Both the position numbers and the translations under genes were made by a program. A DNA stretch of 64,000 nucleotides from Halobaculum magnesiiphilum (GTDB lineage Archaea; Halobacteriota; Halobacteria; Halobacteriales; Haloferacaceae): positions 2,604,001 through 2,668,000 of the forward strand of contig NZ_CP081958.1 of NCBI RefSeq assembly GCF_019823105.1, written 5' to 3'. Positions within the stretch are counted from its first letter, which is position 1. The number at the start of each line of letters is the position of its first letter. This document shows positions 63,062 through 64,000 of the stretch, piece after piece. The notes beneath the pieces are model-generated. The model searched no databases and was not told the DNA's origin. It saw nothing but the letters and a program-made list of their open reading frames with translations.

Positions 63062-63136
63062 GATCCGCCGCGTTCAGATCCGCCGCGTTCAGATCCGCCG
63101 CGTTCGGATCGGCCGGTTCCGGATCGGCCGAACGAG
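63062..63136. repeat. 15-bp tandem repeat, five units, after rpe
   Basis: Units of GATCCGCCGCGTTCA type begin at 63062, 63077, 63092, 63107 and 63122; the last two are diverged (GATCGGCCGGTTCCG, GATCGGCCGAACGAG). It lies 23 bp after the rpe stop. The 335-bp gap to the next gene holds this array, then the palindromic promoter and structured leader below. Confidence 0.75.
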
Positions 63137-63218
63137 CCCCGGCGTGTGAGCGGATCACACGTTCCCGGCGGTATGAGGGCCCCTACCACGCGTTTTCGCC
63201 CCGAAACAGCGAAGGAGT

Positions 63219-63238
63219 TATATACGGAAACCGTATAT
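63219..63238 (+). promoter_or_regulatory. Palindromic promoter ATATACGG-AAA-CCGTATAT
   Basis: Perfect 8-3-8 inverted repeat at 63220-63238 in GC-rich DNA, with the TATA box (TTATATA) as its left arm. Any dimer bound here would block TBP. The gene start is at 63374, so the transcript should have a leader of about 110 nt, unlike the leaderless genes nearby. Confidence 0.7.
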
Positions 63239-63247
63239 GTACAGGTA

Positions 63248-63335
63248 CCAGAACGCCTTCGGGCGTGGTGGCATCGATCGCTGAATGACACGGTGTTTTC
63301 ACCCCCAGACGGACGCAGGCAGTCGCAGAGCGTCC
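63248..63335 (+). promoter_or_regulatory. Structured 5' leader of the coiled-coil gene
   Basis: Two hairpins: CCA-GA-ACGCC-TTCG-GGCGT-GG-TGG (63248-63271, UUCG tetraloop) and GGACGC/GCGTCC (63311-63335). Possible RNA regulatory element or small RNA; no known riboswitch class is recognised. Confidence 0.4.
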
Positions 63336-63373
63336 GCTGAGTCCGAAGCAGTATGGTGTCGAGGTAACGAACC

Positions 63374-64000
63374 ATGGTAACGAAAGAGGAAGTTCTCGAA
63401 GAGTACGGTCTCGATCAGTTGGATGAATCACGAAACGTCTCCCTTTCCGAGGAGGAACTGGAGAACGATTCGAAGGGCCAGCTGATCAAGAAGGCCGGTC
63501 AACTCCGCGACCGACGTAACGAGCTCAACCAGATGGCGTCCGAGCGCGCATCCAAGCGCGACGACCTGAACGCGAAGACACGCGAGAAGGTCGACGAGGC
63601 GCAGGAGCATCGCGAGATGCGCGACGAGCTCAACGAACAGGTCCAGGAGCACAAGGAGTCGCGCAACGAGCTGAACGCCGAGGCGAACGAGCTGTTCGAC
63701 GAGGTCGAGGAGATGAAGCAGGACCTCGAGCTCGGCTCGGGCAAGTCCATCGAGGAGCTCAAAGAGGAGATCGAAGACCTCGAGTTCAAACAGCAGACCG
63801 AAGTCCTCGGCACCGACGAGGAGCGCGAACTCATCGAGAAGATCGAGAACAAGCGCGAGAAGCTCGCCGAGAAGAAGGGCAAGGTCGACCAAAGCGACGA
63901 GCTGGAGGAGCTCATCGAGGAGGCCGAGGAGGTCCGCTCGGAGGCGTCGACGCACCACCAGAAGGTGACCGAGCTGGCCGACGAGGCCCAGGAGCACCAC
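63374..64000 (+). CDS. Coiled-coil protein, COG1340-like (3' end outside window)
   Basis: First 209 codons, open to the window edge. Start ATG 63374 (MVTKEEVLEEYGLDQLDES). From residue ~30 onward the sequence is a continuous charged coiled coil (RDRRNELNQMASERASKRDD, then repeats of ELNxxxxE such as RDELNEQVQEHKESRNELN) with no hydrophobic segment. It fits the archaeal COG1340 family of large coiled-coil proteins, whose function is unknown. G+C is lower than its neighbours, partly from AAG/GAG-rich codons. The palindromic promoter at 63219 should drive it. Confidence 0.8.
   Translation, partial: MVTKEEVLEEYGLDQLDESRNVSLSEEELENDSKGQLIKKAGQLRDRRNELNQMASERASKRDDLNAKTREKVDEAQEHREMRDELNEQVQEHKESRNELNAEANELFDEVEEMKQDLELGSGKSIEELKEEIEDLEFKQQTEVLGTDEERELIEKIENKREKLAEKKGKVDQSDELEELIEEAEEVRSEASTHHQKVTELADEAQEHH

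Noticed and set aside
63062-63136. CRISPR array after rpe
   Set aside because: 15-bp units are contiguous with no unique spacers.
63428-64000. Minus-strand Leu-rich open frame opposite the last gene
   Set aside because: Antisense of GAG/AAG-rich coiled-coil codons (CTC/CTT); the plus strand has a clear start and promoter.

Overview
The window is chromosomal DNA of an extremely halophilic archaeon. G+C is very high (roughly 70% by eye), the predicted proteins are rich in Asp and Glu, many genes have a TATA element 25-30 bases before the start codon (leaderless transcripts), and the families are haloarchaeal: halocyanin, archaeal type II GAPDH, L10e, the rpa1-rpap1-rpe operon and NucS. Haloferacales (Halobaculum/Halorubrum-like) is my guess. 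No rRNA, CRISPR, insertion sequence or prophage is visible. Two tRNAs are present (Val-UAC, Phe-GAA).

Layout. 1-9.3 kb: ribB tail, CaCA exchanger, NhaC, IlvE, methylmalonyl-CoA mutase small subunit with MeaB, a GAF/PAS signalling protein and an S9 peptidase. 9.4-19 kb: a glycosyltransferase, a halocyanin, and a complete phosphate-uptake operon pstS-pstC-pstA-pstB-phoU on the minus strand, divergent from a coiled-coil 'halo transducer' gene across a shared regulatory region. 19-33 kb: M42 and M29 peptidases, MTH865 protein, J-domain protein, KDG kinase, MutL, GAPDH II, YfcE-type phosphoesterase, PGK and an MsbA-like ABC exporter. 33-43 kb: DUF192 lipoprotein, tRNA-Val, malate:quinone oxidoreductase, NSS symporter, tRNA-Phe, DoxX, EthD, cold-shock protein, NucS, L10e and a thiolase with its DUF35 partner.

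43-51.5 kb is an acyl-CoA catabolic neighbourhood: two alpha/beta hydrolases, an APH-type kinase divergent from an ACAD10/11-type acyl-CoA dehydrogenase, a second acyl-CoA dehydrogenase, a winged-helix regulator and a short-chain dehydrogenase. The separate kinase plus ACAD pair resembles a split version of the eukaryotic ACAD10/11 fusion and of bacterial LvaA/LvaC. It is the best candidate for an undescribed system (haloarchaeal 4-hydroxyacyl-CoA catabolism). 51.5-64 kb: a tiny membrane protein, an HTH regulator, a DsbA/FrnE protein, a zinc-ribbon membrane protein with a strikingly AT-rich internal patch, MutS, a PAS histidine kinase, the rpa1-rpap1-rpe operon, and the start of a coiled-coil protein behind a palindromic promoter.

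The non-coding DNA is unusually structured. Hairpins with different stems share an 11-nt loop core (GAGCGAAGCGA or its complement), including elements just behind both tRNAs. A ~135-145 bp repeat begins exactly at the stop codons of nhaC and gapII. Several short tandem repeats and perfect operator-like palindromes are also present.
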